From the NCBI GenBank assembly GCA_023435265.1, contig JAEYRZ010000060.1, positions 1-19,448 of the forward strand: a DNA stretch of 19,448 nt, in the 5' to 3' direction. Positions 6,566-14,766 of the stretch are shown here, piece after piece. The notes below the pieces were generated by a model that ran no database searches, was not told the origin of the DNA, and saw only the letters and a program-made list of their open reading frames with translations. This DNA is from Pseudomonadota bacterium. GTDB lineage: Bacteria > Desulfobacterota > Desulfobacteria > Desulfobacterales > Desulfosarcinaceae. Numbering within the stretch: the stretch's first letter is position 1; every line of letters begins with the position of its first letter. A program made the position numbers and the translations under genes.

Positions 6566-7897
6566 ATGAAACCGATCGTGGCCATTATCGGCCGGCCCAA
6601 TGTGGGCAAATCGACTTTGTTCAACCGCATCACCCGGCGTCGAGACGCACTGGTGGACGATCTTCCGGGCGTCACCCGAGACCGGCATTACGGCGATGCT
6701 TCCTGGAACGACAAGAACTTCGTGCTGGTGGATACCGGCGGATTCATCTCCGGTGATGACGATGCTTTTGCCGCCCACATCCGCCAGCAGGTCCAGCACG
6801 CCGTCGACGAAGCCGATGCCGTGATCCTCGTACTGGACGGCCGGCAGGGCCTTTCTCCCTTCGACCGCGACCTGATCGACGTTTTGCGGCCGTGCCGCCG
6901 GCCCGTCTTCCATGTAGTCAACAAGGTCGACGGCGCCGACCAGGAACATCGGGTAACCGACTTCTACGCCCTGGGCCTGGACCGCCTGGTCACCCTTTCG
7001 GCCGAGCATGGTTACGGCGTGTCCGATTTCCTCGACGAACTGGCCGCCGTATTGCCCGAAAGCGTCGACAGCCGCGATTCCGAACGCATTTCGGTGGCTT
7101 TGATCGGCCGGCCCAATGTGGGCAAGTCGTCTCTGATCAACCGCCTGACCGGCGAAGAACGCCTGGTGGTCAGCGAACTGCCCGGCACCACGCGCGATGC
7201 GGTCGACACCTTGTTCGAGTACGGCGGCCGCGGCTATCGTTTAATCGACACCGCCGGCATCCGTCGCAAATCCAGGGTCGACCTCAAGCTGGAAAAACTT
7301 TCGATTCTCAAGGCCTTGAAAAGCCTGGAGCGCTGTGATGTGGCCCTGATCGTCCTGGATGCGGCCGAAGGACTCACGGAGCAGGATATCAAGGTGGCGG
7401 GGTATGCCCACGAGCACGGTTGCGGAAGCATCTGGGTGCTCAATAAATGGGATTTGCTCAAGCGGGAAGACGCCCATCCGCGCAGATTCGAACGTCATCT
7501 GCACGAAACCGCCAAATATCTGGCGTTTGCACCGGTGCTGAGCGTTTCGGCCTTGTCCGGGTTGCGGGTCAAGCGATTGTTCACGCTGATCAATACGGTG
7601 TACGATCAATATGTAAGCCGCATTACCACCGGAAAGCTGAACCGTATCATGAACGAGGCCACAGCGCGCGTCGAACCGCCGTTGCACAAGGGCCGGCGAT
7701 TGAAGTTCTACTACACCACCCAGATTTCCTCCCGGCCGCCCACCTTTGTCAGTTTCGTCAATTATCCCGACGCGGTCCACTTTTCATACCAGCGGTATCT
7801 GCTCAACCAGATCCGGAGCGCCACGGGGCTCGATCAAGTCCCGTTGCGGTTGTTCTTCCGGCAGCGCAGCGGCAAATTGAGTATGAAGAAGAGTTGA
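6566..7897 (+). CDS. der: Ribosome-assembly GTPase Der (EngA)
   Basis: This 443-aa protein has two GTPase domains in tandem followed by a KH-like domain, the arrangement unique to Der, which acts in maturation of the 50S ribosomal subunit. In the first domain the P-loop GRPNVGKST is at 9-17, DTGG at 56-59 and NKVD at 119-122. In the second, GRPNVGKSS is at 181-189, DTAG at 228-231 and NKWD at 293-296. The KH-like domain spans about 350-435. The ATG at 6566 is preferred because Der proteins begin a few residues before the first P-loop; a TTG at 6554 is in frame. The Shine-Dalgarno (GGATGGGA) is only moderate. It is divergent from the D-amino-acid transaminase gene, with about 198 bp between. 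A TTGACT at 6489-6494 could be a -35, but its -10 (TAAACG) is poor. Confidence 0.97.
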   Translation: MKPIVAIIGRPNVGKSTLFNRITRRRDALVDDLPGVTRDRHYGDASWNDKNFVLVDTGGFISGDDDAFAAHIRQQVQHAVDEADAVILVLDGRQGLSPFDRDLIDVLRPCRRPVFHVVNKVDGADQEHRVTDFYALGLDRLVTLSAEHGYGVSDFLDELAAVLPESVDSRDSERISVALIGRPNVGKSSLINRLTGEERLVVSELPGTTRDAVDTLFEYGGRGYRLIDTAGIRRKSRVDLKLEKLSILKALKSLERCDVALIVLDAAEGLTEQDIKVAGYAHEHGCGSIWVLNKWDLLKREDAHPRRFERHLHETAKYLAFAPVLSVSALSGLRVKRLFTLINTVYDQYVSRITTGKLNRIMNEATARVEPPLHKGRRLKFYYTTQISSRPPTFVSFVNYPDAVHFSYQRYLLNQIRSATGLDQVPLRLFFRQRSGKLSMKKS

Positions 7898-7962
7898 GCA
7901 CGCGGCACTTTCGGGTGTCAGACAGCACGCATTCGTCAATTGTGGCCTGCTTTTTGCTCTAT

Positions 7963-7988
7963 GACTCGGCGTTGGCCTGCGTCGAGTC
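7963..7988. other. Stem-loop downstream of der
   Basis: GACTCGGCG (7963-7971) pairs with CGTCGAGTC (7980-7988), one G-U, around an 8-nt loop, in the 171-bp gap after der. CCGGGGGCTTTCG follows, with no proper T-run. It may end or stabilise the der transcript. Nothing else in the gap is convincing apart from the GGAGGA site of the next gene. Confidence 0.35.
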
Positions 7989-8068
7989 CCGGGGGCTTTC
8001 GTCATCCTTGCCGATGGGATCATCGAACAAGCGCTGCTTTTTTATTTGACTGCCGATTGGAGGAGTTC

Positions 8069-9364
8069 ATGGGGTGGTATTACAAGGAAGAAGGCCGCGA
8101 AATCGGTCCGGTGGGCAAGGAAACGCTGCAGCAGCTGATCATCGATAAAAAGATCAATGCGCGCACATTGGTGCGCAGCACTGCAATGGACGAGTGGCGC
8201 CCGTTGGCCGAAATGGTCCGGGCGAAATCGACCCGGCACAACGCGCCGCCTCAACCGCCTGCAGCGGAGCCCGTCGAAGAGGAACACGCAGCGGCATCCG
8301 CGCAGCCCTGCCCGGCCGCTCCGGAATCGTCGATCGCCGAAGCAGCACCGCCTCAACCGGAACCGGGACCCCCACCGGCCCTGACGGCGAGCGACAAAAA
8401 GAATTTTCATTTCAGCGGCAGCGGGGGCGAGTACTTCAAGATCTGGATCGTCAACATCATTCTCAGCATCGTCACGCTGGGGATCTACTCCGCCTGGGCC
8501 AAAGTCCGGCGCAAGCGCTATTTCTACGGAAATACAAAAATCGGCGGATCGTCATTTCAGTATGTGGCCAACCCGATGATGATCCTCAAGGGAAGAATCA
8601 TCGCTTTTTCGTTCTTCCTTGCTTTTTCCCTGACCTCCAGCTTCCTTCCGGTGGTCAATCTGATCCTGACGCCCGTGCTGTTCATCGCGCTCCCCTGGAT
8701 GGTCGTCCGCTCGCTCGCATTCAACGCCCACAACAGTGTGTTGCGGAACATCCGCTTCAGATTCAGCGGCACCTATAAAGAGGCCCTGAAAGTATACACG
8801 CTCTGGCCGCTTCTGGTGCCTCTGACCCTGGGCATACTGGCGCCTTATGTTTTTTTTCGGCAGCAGAAGTTCCTGGTGCAAAACATGGCCTACGGCAATG
8901 AACCCTTCAAGTTTACTGCGAATGCGAAAAGCTACTATCGCTTTTTTCTGCTCTTTCTGTTGCATTTGGGCGCAGCCGCCCTGGCGGCCGCTTTGCTTTT
9001 TTTCATCGCCGCCCCCCTGCTGCCCGTCGCCATCGTCTTGATCTATCTCTATGCGTTTGCCTTTTTCACGGTAAAAACCACCAACCTGCTCTATAATTCG
9101 ACCACTTTGCTGGGCAATCGATTCGAGTCCTCGATGGCCTTGAAAACCTATACCATGATTACGTTCATGAACACCCTGGGCATCATCCTGACCGCCGGCC
9201 TGTTCCACCCGGTCGCCCAAATCCGGGCGTACCGGTATAAGATCAGCCAGCTGGCGATTTCGGCCGTGGGCAATCTGGAGAACTTTACGGCCATGCAGCA
9301 GAAGCAGGTCAGTGCGGTGGGAGGAGAGCTTTCGGACTTCATGGATTTCGATTTCGGTTTTTAG
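8069..9364 (+). CDS. GYF_2-DUF898 (YjgN-like) membrane protein
   Basis: This 431-aa inner-membrane protein starts with a GYF_2 domain (residues about 1-50; WYYKEEGREIGPVGKETLQQL), a likely proline-peptide-binding module. A proline/alanine/glutamate-rich linker follows (about 58-108), then a DUF898 membrane domain (about 112-400). The DUF898 hallmark is visible: a GSGGEYF segment, the first TM (124-144) containing TLGIYSAWAKVRRKRY, then about six further hydrophobic segments (near 177-199, 200-215, 244-263, 291-313, 315-336, 363-380). The function of DUF898 is not established. The ATG at 8069 follows GGAGGA at 8059-8064; an open frame extends upstream to 7940 but has no ribosome site and non-protein-like composition. 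The M48 peptidase gene starts 21 bp after this stop, so the two are translationally close and probably work together at the membrane. Confidence 0.88.
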   Translation: MGWYYKEEGREIGPVGKETLQQLIIDKKINARTLVRSTAMDEWRPLAEMVRAKSTRHNAPPQPPAAEPVEEEHAAASAQPCPAAPESSIAEAAPPQPEPGPPPALTASDKKNFHFSGSGGEYFKIWIVNIILSIVTLGIYSAWAKVRRKRYFYGNTKIGGSSFQYVANPMMILKGRIIAFSFFLAFSLTSSFLPVVNLILTPVLFIALPWMVVRSLAFNAHNSVLRNIRFRFSGTYKEALKVYTLWPLLVPLTLGILAPYVFFRQQKFLVQNMAYGNEPFKFTANAKSYYRFFLLFLLHLGAAALAAALLFFIAAPLLPVAIVLIYLYAFAFFTVKTTNLLYNSTTLLGNRFESSMALKTYTMITFMNTLGIILTAGLFHPVAQIRAYRYKISQLAISAVGNLENFTAMQQKQVSAVGGELSDFMDFDFGF

Positions 9365-9385
9365 CCGTAAGGGCGCCTGTGCAGC

Positions 9386-10432
9386 ATGATCCGAGTGAAC
9401 GGCAGATGGTATGACGGACGGACTTCGCAAAGCGTCGAAGCCGTCCTCGAGGTATCGGGCGACGATGCGGTTCTATTGACGCGGGCCGACGACGATGCAT
9501 GCCTCTATCGCCAGGAAAAGTTGCGCGCGGAGATCTCCGATCGATTGGCCGACACACCCCGCTTTATCAATTTCGAGTCCGGCGGGACGTTCGAGACCGG
9601 GGACAACGCGGGCGTCGACCGGATTCTGCGGCAGATCCGGGAGGGCCGCTGGTCGCTGCGGGTCCACGCCCTGGAAACCCGAAAGCGGTATATCCTGGTC
9701 ACGGTTCTGCTGGCGGTCCTTCTGGGCACCCTTGCCGTAAAATACGCCATTCCCGTCTCAGCCGGGTTCATCGCGCCCCTGTTGCCCTATTCGGCATACT
9801 CGATCGCTGAATCGCAAACCCTTCAGATCCTCGATAAAATGGTGTTCAAGCCTTCCGAATTGGAAGCGGAAACGCGCCGCCGTGTACTGGAACATCTGGC
9901 CCCCGTGCTCGAACACCATGCGGGTCTCAGGTTGAAACTTGAATTCCGCAAGGGCGCAGCCATCGGCCCCAATGCCTTCGCGCTGCCGGCCGGAACGGTC
10001 GTATTCACCGATGAACTGGTCAAGATTTCGGAACATGACGACGAACTGCTGGCGATTTTCGTCCACGAGGCGGGTCATATCAGCGAACGTCATGCGATGC
10101 GGCGCGTCATCCAGGGTTCTTTGCTCTCTTTTGCGCTGCTGGCCTTGACCGGCGATTCATCCGGCGTGTCGGAGCTTTTCCTGGGCCTCCCGGTGATGCT
10201 GACCGAATATGCCTATTCGCGCGAGTTCGAGAACGATGCCGACCGGTACGCTCTGAACTACATGTTGCGGCACGACATCGCAGCGCATCATTTCGCGGAT
10301 ATTCTAACGCGCATCGAAACAGGCGATGCGAAGAGAAGACAACCGTCAGGCGGCAGGATATCGAGCTACATCTCCACCCATCCGCCGACCGAAGAGCGCA
10401 TCAAACCGTTTATGCGAACCGTATCGGAATGA
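9386..10432 (+). CDS. Membrane-anchored M48 family zinc metallopeptidase
   Basis: This 348-aa protein has an N-terminal domain of unknown function (about 1-98), one TM segment (about 102-120), and a periplasmic M48 peptidase domain. The zinc site is H227-E228-x-x-H231 followed by ISERH, and the third ligand lies in the ExxxD motif E282-N-D-A-D286. This is the BepA/LoiP-like arrangement used in envelope protein quality control. It lacks a cleavable signal peptide and TPR repeats, unlike BepA. It lies 21 bp after the GYF_2-DUF898 gene, and only a weak Shine-Dalgarno (AAGGGCG) is seen, so translation may be coupled to that gene. DUF898 and M48 genes occurring side by side is a pattern I recall from other proteobacteria. 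The substrate is unknown. Confidence 0.88.
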   Translation: MIRVNGRWYDGRTSQSVEAVLEVSGDDAVLLTRADDDACLYRQEKLRAEISDRLADTPRFINFESGGTFETGDNAGVDRILRQIREGRWSLRVHALETRKRYILVTVLLAVLLGTLAVKYAIPVSAGFIAPLLPYSAYSIAESQTLQILDKMVFKPSELEAETRRRVLEHLAPVLEHHAGLRLKLEFRKGAAIGPNAFALPAGTVVFTDELVKISEHDDELLAIFVHEAGHISERHAMRRVIQGSLLSFALLALTGDSSGVSELFLGLPVMLTEYAYSREFENDADRYALNYMLRHDIAAHHFADILTRIETGDAKRRQPSGGRISSYISTHPPTEERIKPFMRTVSE

Positions 10433-10451
10433 TCGGGCCGGCACGCCGGGC

Positions 10452-10955
10452 TCAGCGGACCGAGCCGGCCAACTCTTTCAGATCGATTTCACCCTTGGCG
10501 TCGAAGGGGATTTTACCCAGCAGCCCCGTTCCCATCCGCAGGCTGCCCTCCACGGCGTAACTCCATTTTTCATTCGGTGCCTGATCCCTGGCCGCCGCAA
10601 TGAGCTTGTTGGCCAGCCCCACCATTTCCAGCAGCGAGGCGTAGATCTTCACAGTCACCGTGTCGCTGCCGTAGGCCGGAATTTCTTTGCGCGGATCGGC
10701 CACGCCCTGGGCGAAATGCCGGCCGTTCAAGGTCAGTCCGCAATCGACGCCCTGAATCATGAGCGGCTCGGTGTTGCGGTTGAATACCCGTAGATCGACT
10801 TCGAAAGCCATTTCAAAGGCGCTGATATCGATCAGCCGCAGGCCGGCGAGATTGACGCGCGGCGGCTCCAGGCGTTTCCCCAAAGCAGCGCAGCCTGCGA
10901 CGGCCGTCAGCACCAGCATCGCCAGCGCGATGCGCAACGCATGCGTTCGTTTCAT
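10452..10955 (-). CDS. LEA14-like lipoprotein
   Basis: This 167-aa exported lipoprotein has a basic n-region (MKRTHALR), a hydrophobic core and a TAVAGC lipobox, with C22 as the lipidated residue. Ala at +2 suggests outer-membrane sorting. The mature part (about 30-150) resembles the LEA14/WHy beta-sandwich: a conserved hydrophobic strand near FEVDLRVFNRN and NTEPLMIQGV, a glycine-containing turn and an IPAYGSDTVTV strand. LEA14-like domains are linked to desiccation or envelope stress, but bacterial roles are poorly defined. The ATG at 10955 is chosen because GGGAGG lies just upstream and the signal peptide begins there; an upstream in-frame ATG at 11009 has neither. It follows the AsmA-family gene by 72 bp on the same strand, so it is probably co-transcribed. 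It converges with the M48 gene 19 bp away. Confidence 0.82.
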   Translation of the reverse strand: MKRTHALRIALAMLVLTAVAGCAALGKRLEPPRVNLAGLRLIDISAFEMAFEVDLRVFNRNTEPLMIQGVDCGLTLNGRHFAQGVADPRKEIPAYGSDTVTVKIYASLLEMVGLANKLIAAARDQAPNEKWSYAVEGSLRMGTGLLGKIPFDAKGEIDLKELAGSVR

Positions 10956-11027
10956 CGAAAACCTCCCGGCGCCCCAGACATAAAGCCGTCTGCCTCTGCC
11001 GCGCGACACGAAGCGGCGGAGAAGCGA

Positions 11028-13052
11028 TTATGGTTTCGGTTGCTGCTGCGGGCTGCCGAAGGGCAGTCCCTTGAACAGTTCCTGGGCTTTCTTCTGCACG
11101 TTTTCGCGCAATTCTTCTTTTTTGGATTCGATTTGCTTTTGAGCTTCCTGTTTTTTCTGTTCCAGGTCTCCGGGCAGCTCCTGCTGCAGTGCGGCTTTTA
11201 GATCGGGTCGGAATTTCGGGTCGCTCAGGCTGCCCTGGACCATCACCGGCACCATGACGCCGGAACGCTGCTGCGTATCGGACTGCCCCACCAGGGTGGC
11301 CACGAACTTGGGCGAAACGCGCAGATCGAGCGTCTCCTCGACCAGATTGGCCGTTCCATTGGTGGTCACGCGCAGCAGCGGTGAATTGAGTTGGGCGTCA
11401 TTGATGCGGGTCAGGCCGTCGCTGACCGCAAACGGCAGCAGCAGTTCGCTGAAATCGGTGCGCGGCTTTTCGGTCGGCCTTTCGGCCAGGCCGAAGGCGG
11501 CCTGGGCATTGCGCACCATGTTCGCCAGATCGATGCCCACGATGGCGCCGTCTTTGAACGTGAGCAGACCTTCCCCGTTGAGCGTGCGGCGGATGGTCTG
11601 CGCTTCGATGCCGGAGAATGTAAGGTTCAGATCGGAAGTGAGGGTGCCGGCGATGATCTCTTTTTCGAGGAGATCCTTGACCAGCGGCTCGGCTTGAACC
11701 CCGCTGAGTTTCAGGCTGGCGCTGCTGCGCGGTTCATCCTGCTGGACATTGAGCACGCTGGTGCCCGCGAGCCGGCCGCTGTAGAGCTCGGTCTGCGGAT
11801 CGATCCGGATGATGCCGTTTCTGGCGGTCGCCTTGAGGGCCACATTCTGCAGGCGGGCGTTTTTCGCTTTCAGTTTGCCGATTTTGATCTCCGCATCCAA
11901 CAGCAGTTTGCGCAGCGGTGTGAAGTCGGGCTTGGCCGCGGGCGTTGCCGGCGGCCGACCGGTTTCTGCAGGCCCTTCCGCAGGCGGCGCGGGCGGCGGA
12001 AGATAACGGTCCACATCGATGGCATCCAGATCGGCCTTCAGCTTCAGGTCGGGTTTCGAGAAATCCTGAGCGCGTGCGCTGAAGGTCATCCGCGAATCGT
12101 CAAGCTGGAGGGCTCCCTCGGAGAGGGTCACGTTTTCCGGCGTTCCCTCGATCTTCATGGAGAGCGCCATTTTTTGAAGCACCGCATCGTCCGCCGGTTT
12201 GAAGGGCAGGGGCTGCTTGAGTTCGTCGAGCAGGCGGCGCGGGGAAAAAGGCTCCATCGAAAAGTTCAGCGCCATCCGCGGACTGCTGCCCGAAGCATCG
12301 ATCTGACCCTTGAGCCGCGCATCGATCATTTCAAGCAGCGCCAGATGCAGATCGAGGGGCAGGGGCTGCTTGCCCGGTTCGGAACCCAGTGGCCCGATTT
12401 TACCGTCGAGGGCGATGGGTCTGCCGTCGGCCACGGCGTTCATCCGGATATCGAACGGCCGCTCCAGGGTGAAGTCATTCACCGACAGATTGAAATCCCG
12501 GATTTCCTGGCGGGTGCCGGCGGCCTGATCGATATAGACCACACGTCCGTCATTGATCGAAAATTCGCCTACCTGAAGTGTCTTGATGGGTAAACCGGCC
12601 CCTCCGGGCGGCTCGGGTTTGGCGTCCGGCCGGGGAGCGGTTTTTTCACCCGAACCCAGCCCTTCCCAGTTGGTCCTGCCGTTTTTTTGCTTTTCAAGAA
12701 TGATTTCGGGCGACTTGACCACCAGCCGCTGTACTTCGACTTCCCGCGACAGGAGCGGCAGCAGCTTGACGCGCACCTCGAAACTGTTTACGGAGACAAA
12801 GTCCTGGTTTTCAAAGCCGGACGGGTTGCCGATGTGCACATCCGAGATTGCGACGCCGACCCAGGGAAAGATCGACGGCTCGAGTTTGCCGCCCAACCGC
12901 ACCGGCCTTCCCAGGGCCTTGGCCGCCTGGTTTTCGATCTGAGGCTTGTACCGATCCAGATCGATCACCTTGGGCGCAATGAGGACGGCCAGAATGATTA
13001 GGATGATCAGGCCGGCGACAATGCCGAGAATCCATTTAAGCGCTTTAGGCAT
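11028..13052 (-). CDS. AsmA-family inner-membrane-anchored periplasmic protein
   Basis: This 674-aa protein has one N-terminal TM (about 7-25). The AsmA signature follows directly (IDLDRYKPQIENQAAKALGR, with LEPSIFPWVGVAISDVHIGN around residues 60-80). The long periplasmic part is predicted beta-rich, with repeats of strands and a low-complexity Pro/Ala segment in the middle (about 345-375). An AsmA C-terminal region follows (about 400-600). The last 50 residues are a charged Lys/Glu/Gln coiled coil ending in a Pro/Gln tail. AsmA-like proteins are thought to form grooves carrying phospholipids to the outer membrane. GGAGG lies 5 nt before the ATG at 13052; the frame extends to 13145 without a better start. 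It is divergent from rarA. The lipoprotein gene downstream may act with it at the envelope (inference). Confidence 0.88.
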   Translation of the reverse strand: MPKALKWILGIVAGLIILIILAVLIAPKVIDLDRYKPQIENQAAKALGRPVRLGGKLEPSIFPWVGVAISDVHIGNPSGFENQDFVSVNSFEVRVKLLPLLSREVEVQRLVVKSPEIILEKQKNGRTNWEGLGSGEKTAPRPDAKPEPPGGAGLPIKTLQVGEFSINDGRVVYIDQAAGTRQEIRDFNLSVNDFTLERPFDIRMNAVADGRPIALDGKIGPLGSEPGKQPLPLDLHLALLEMIDARLKGQIDASGSSPRMALNFSMEPFSPRRLLDELKQPLPFKPADDAVLQKMALSMKIEGTPENVTLSEGALQLDDSRMTFSARAQDFSKPDLKLKADLDAIDVDRYLPPPAPPAEGPAETGRPPATPAAKPDFTPLRKLLLDAEIKIGKLKAKNARLQNVALKATARNGIIRIDPQTELYSGRLAGTSVLNVQQDEPRSSASLKLSGVQAEPLVKDLLEKEIIAGTLTSDLNLTFSGIEAQTIRRTLNGEGLLTFKDGAIVGIDLANMVRNAQAAFGLAERPTEKPRTDFSELLLPFAVSDGLTRINDAQLNSPLLRVTTNGTANLVEETLDLRVSPKFVATLVGQSDTQQRSGVMVPVMVQGSLSDPKFRPDLKAALQQELPGDLEQKKQEAQKQIESKKEELRENVQKKAQELFKGLPFGSPQQQPKP

Positions 13053-13230
13053 ATGGCCTCCGTGGGTTGATGGCTTGAAGCGGTTTAATGCATATCCTGC
13101 TTCATAGGCCGAATTACAGGGGCTCAGTCCGGCGGCGAATGGCACGGGTTGACCGCCGGGGGCATTCTAAGCCGCATTCGAGTTAAAGTAAAGACGGTCG
13201 CCGCTTTCTTAAGGCACGGGATATCAATCG

Positions 13231-14601
13231 ATGGACATGTTTGAAAAAATCGCCGATGAACGTACGGCCGCGACCCGTCCGCTCGCCGAAAGGATGCGGC
13301 CAGCGAGACTGGATGAATTCATCGGACAGGCGCAGGTCGTCGGCCCGGGGACCTTGCTGCACGAGGCCATCCGTCATGACCGCCTTTTTTCGATGGTTTT
13401 GTGGGGGCCTCCGGGCAGCGGCAAAACGACCCTGGCACGCATTGTGGCGGGTGTCACGAAATCGCATTTCGTTCATTTCTCGGCGGTTTTGTCGGGCGTC
13501 AAGGATATTCGCGCGGTGATCGAAGAGGCCCGCACCCAGCTTTCCATGCACCACCGGAGAACCATCCTCTTCGTGGATGAGATCCACCGCTTCAACAAAT
13601 CGCAGCAGGACGCCTTCCTGCATCATGTCGAAAGCGGCCTGCTGACGCTTATCGGGGCTACCACCGAAAACCCCTCTTTCGAGATTATCGCGCCGCTGCT
13701 TTCGCGCTGCCGCGTGCTGGTTCTCAAACCGCTCGATGCGCCCGATTTGAAGGCCATCGTACGGCGCGCGCTGGCGGATGGCGTTCGCGGGCTGGGAACC
13801 CATCGGCTCGGGGTTGCGGAGGATGCCCTCGAACACCTGATCCGCGTTTCGGACGGCGATGCCCGAATGGTGCTCAACAATCTCGAAATGGCCGCTTTCC
13901 TGGCCCTTGCGCGCCAGGACGCGCAGCGGACGATCTCCGTGCACGACATCGAGGAAGCCCTGCAGCAGAAAGCCCTGCGTTACGACAAATCGGGCGAGGA
14001 ACATTACAACCTGATTTCGGCGCTGCATAAGAGTATGCGCGGCAGCGACCCCGATGCGGCGGTCTACTGGCTGGCCCGCATGCTGGCGGCCGGTGAGGAT
14101 CCGATGTACGTAGCGCGCCGGATGGTGCGCTTCGCTACCGAGGACATCGGCAATGCCGATCCGTATGCACTTGGGATCAGCATCTCGGCCATGGAGGCGT
14201 ATCGTTTTCTGGGGCCGCCCGAAGGCGAGTTGGCGCTGGCCCAGGCCGCCGTTTATCTTGCCACCGCGCCCAAGAGCAACGCCGTTTACACAGCCTACGG
14301 GCGCATCCAGGAGGTCATCCGCAGAACCGGCGCCCTGCCGGTCCCGCTGCACATCCGCAACGCGCCGACGAGGCTCATGAAGGAGGTCGGTTACGGGCGC
14401 GATTACAAGTACGCCCACGACTACCGAGATGCATTCGTCGCCCAGCATTATCTGCCCGAAAAACTGCAGGGAAGCTTTTTCTACGCTCCGCCCGAGCGGG
14501 GCTACGAAAAGCAGATCAAACAACGGCTCGACCGCTGGCGCCGTCAGCGCCCCCCATCGAAATCGGGCGACGCCCCCGTCGACCCGGACCCGCAGCCCTG
14601 A
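13231..14601 (+). CDS. rarA: Replication-associated recombination ATPase RarA (MgsA)
   Basis: This 456-aa AAA+ ATPase of the clamp-loader clade acts at stalled replication forks. Visible motifs are RMRPARLDEFIGQ at 21-33, Walker A GPPGSGKT (59-66), Walker B D116-E-I-H with the RFNKSQQD extension, sensor 1 IGATTEN (141-147), and an arginine finger in LLSRC (R159). The C-terminal tetramerisation region is recognisable (SGEEHYNLISALHKSMRGSD, and MVRFATEDIGNADP). Length and motif order match the family. No strong Shine-Dalgarno is seen before the ATG at 13231; a second ATG two codons later is possible. The 178-bp divergent gap to the AsmA gene contains a TTGACC at 13149 without a matching -10. 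A large minus-strand open frame overlaps this gene but is a shadow. The C-terminal tail is basic and Pro/Asp-rich. Confidence 0.95.
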   Translation: MDMFEKIADERTAATRPLAERMRPARLDEFIGQAQVVGPGTLLHEAIRHDRLFSMVLWGPPGSGKTTLARIVAGVTKSHFVHFSAVLSGVKDIRAVIEEARTQLSMHHRRTILFVDEIHRFNKSQQDAFLHHVESGLLTLIGATTENPSFEIIAPLLSRCRVLVLKPLDAPDLKAIVRRALADGVRGLGTHRLGVAEDALEHLIRVSDGDARMVLNNLEMAAFLALARQDAQRTISVHDIEEALQQKALRYDKSGEEHYNLISALHKSMRGSDPDAAVYWLARMLAAGEDPMYVARRMVRFATEDIGNADPYALGISISAMEAYRFLGPPEGELALAQAAVYLATAPKSNAVYTAYGRIQEVIRRTGALPVPLHIRNAPTRLMKEVGYGRDYKYAHDYRDAFVAQHYLPEKLQGSFFYAPPERGYEKQIKQRLDRWRRQRPPSKSGDAPVDPDPQP

Positions 14602-14663
14602 ACCCTTGCCTGCCGCTGCCGCCGCGGCACGCCTTCCGGAAACTGGCAACTCCGCGAATCGGA

Positions 14664-14669
14664 TATACT
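14664..14669 (+). promoter_or_regulatory. Possible -10 element for the Ntn-hydrolase gene
   Basis: TATACT matches the consensus -10 at five of six positions and lies in a short AT-rich patch in the 165-bp gap after rarA. No good -35 is found 16-18 bp upstream and there is no extended TG. If used, transcription would begin near 14676, just before the stem-loop at 14680-14711. Confidence 0.3.
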
Positions 14670-14679
14670 ATTATTCCAC

Positions 14680-14711
14680 CGACACGGCTGGGTAAACACC
14701 GGGCCGTGTCG
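14680..14711 (+). other. 9-bp stem-loop between rarA and the Ntn-hydrolase gene
   Basis: CGACACGGC (14680-14688) pairs perfectly with GCCGTGTCG (14703-14711) around a 14-nt loop that can add a few more pairs. It is followed by TTGAGTCAAC rather than a T-run. It is either an imperfect rarA terminator or, if the -10 at 14664 is used, a stem-loop at the 5' end of the downstream mRNA. Confidence 0.5.
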
Positions 14712-14766
14712 TTGAGTCAACTCCTTGAAATGCCGCCGGCCGCGGCTTTCAATCGCAGGAGGGAAC

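Noticed and set aside
13183..14649. 488-codon minus-strand open frame opposite rarA
   Set aside because: RarA has all AAA+ motifs on the plus strand. The antisense frame is a by-product of high GC and shows no domain.
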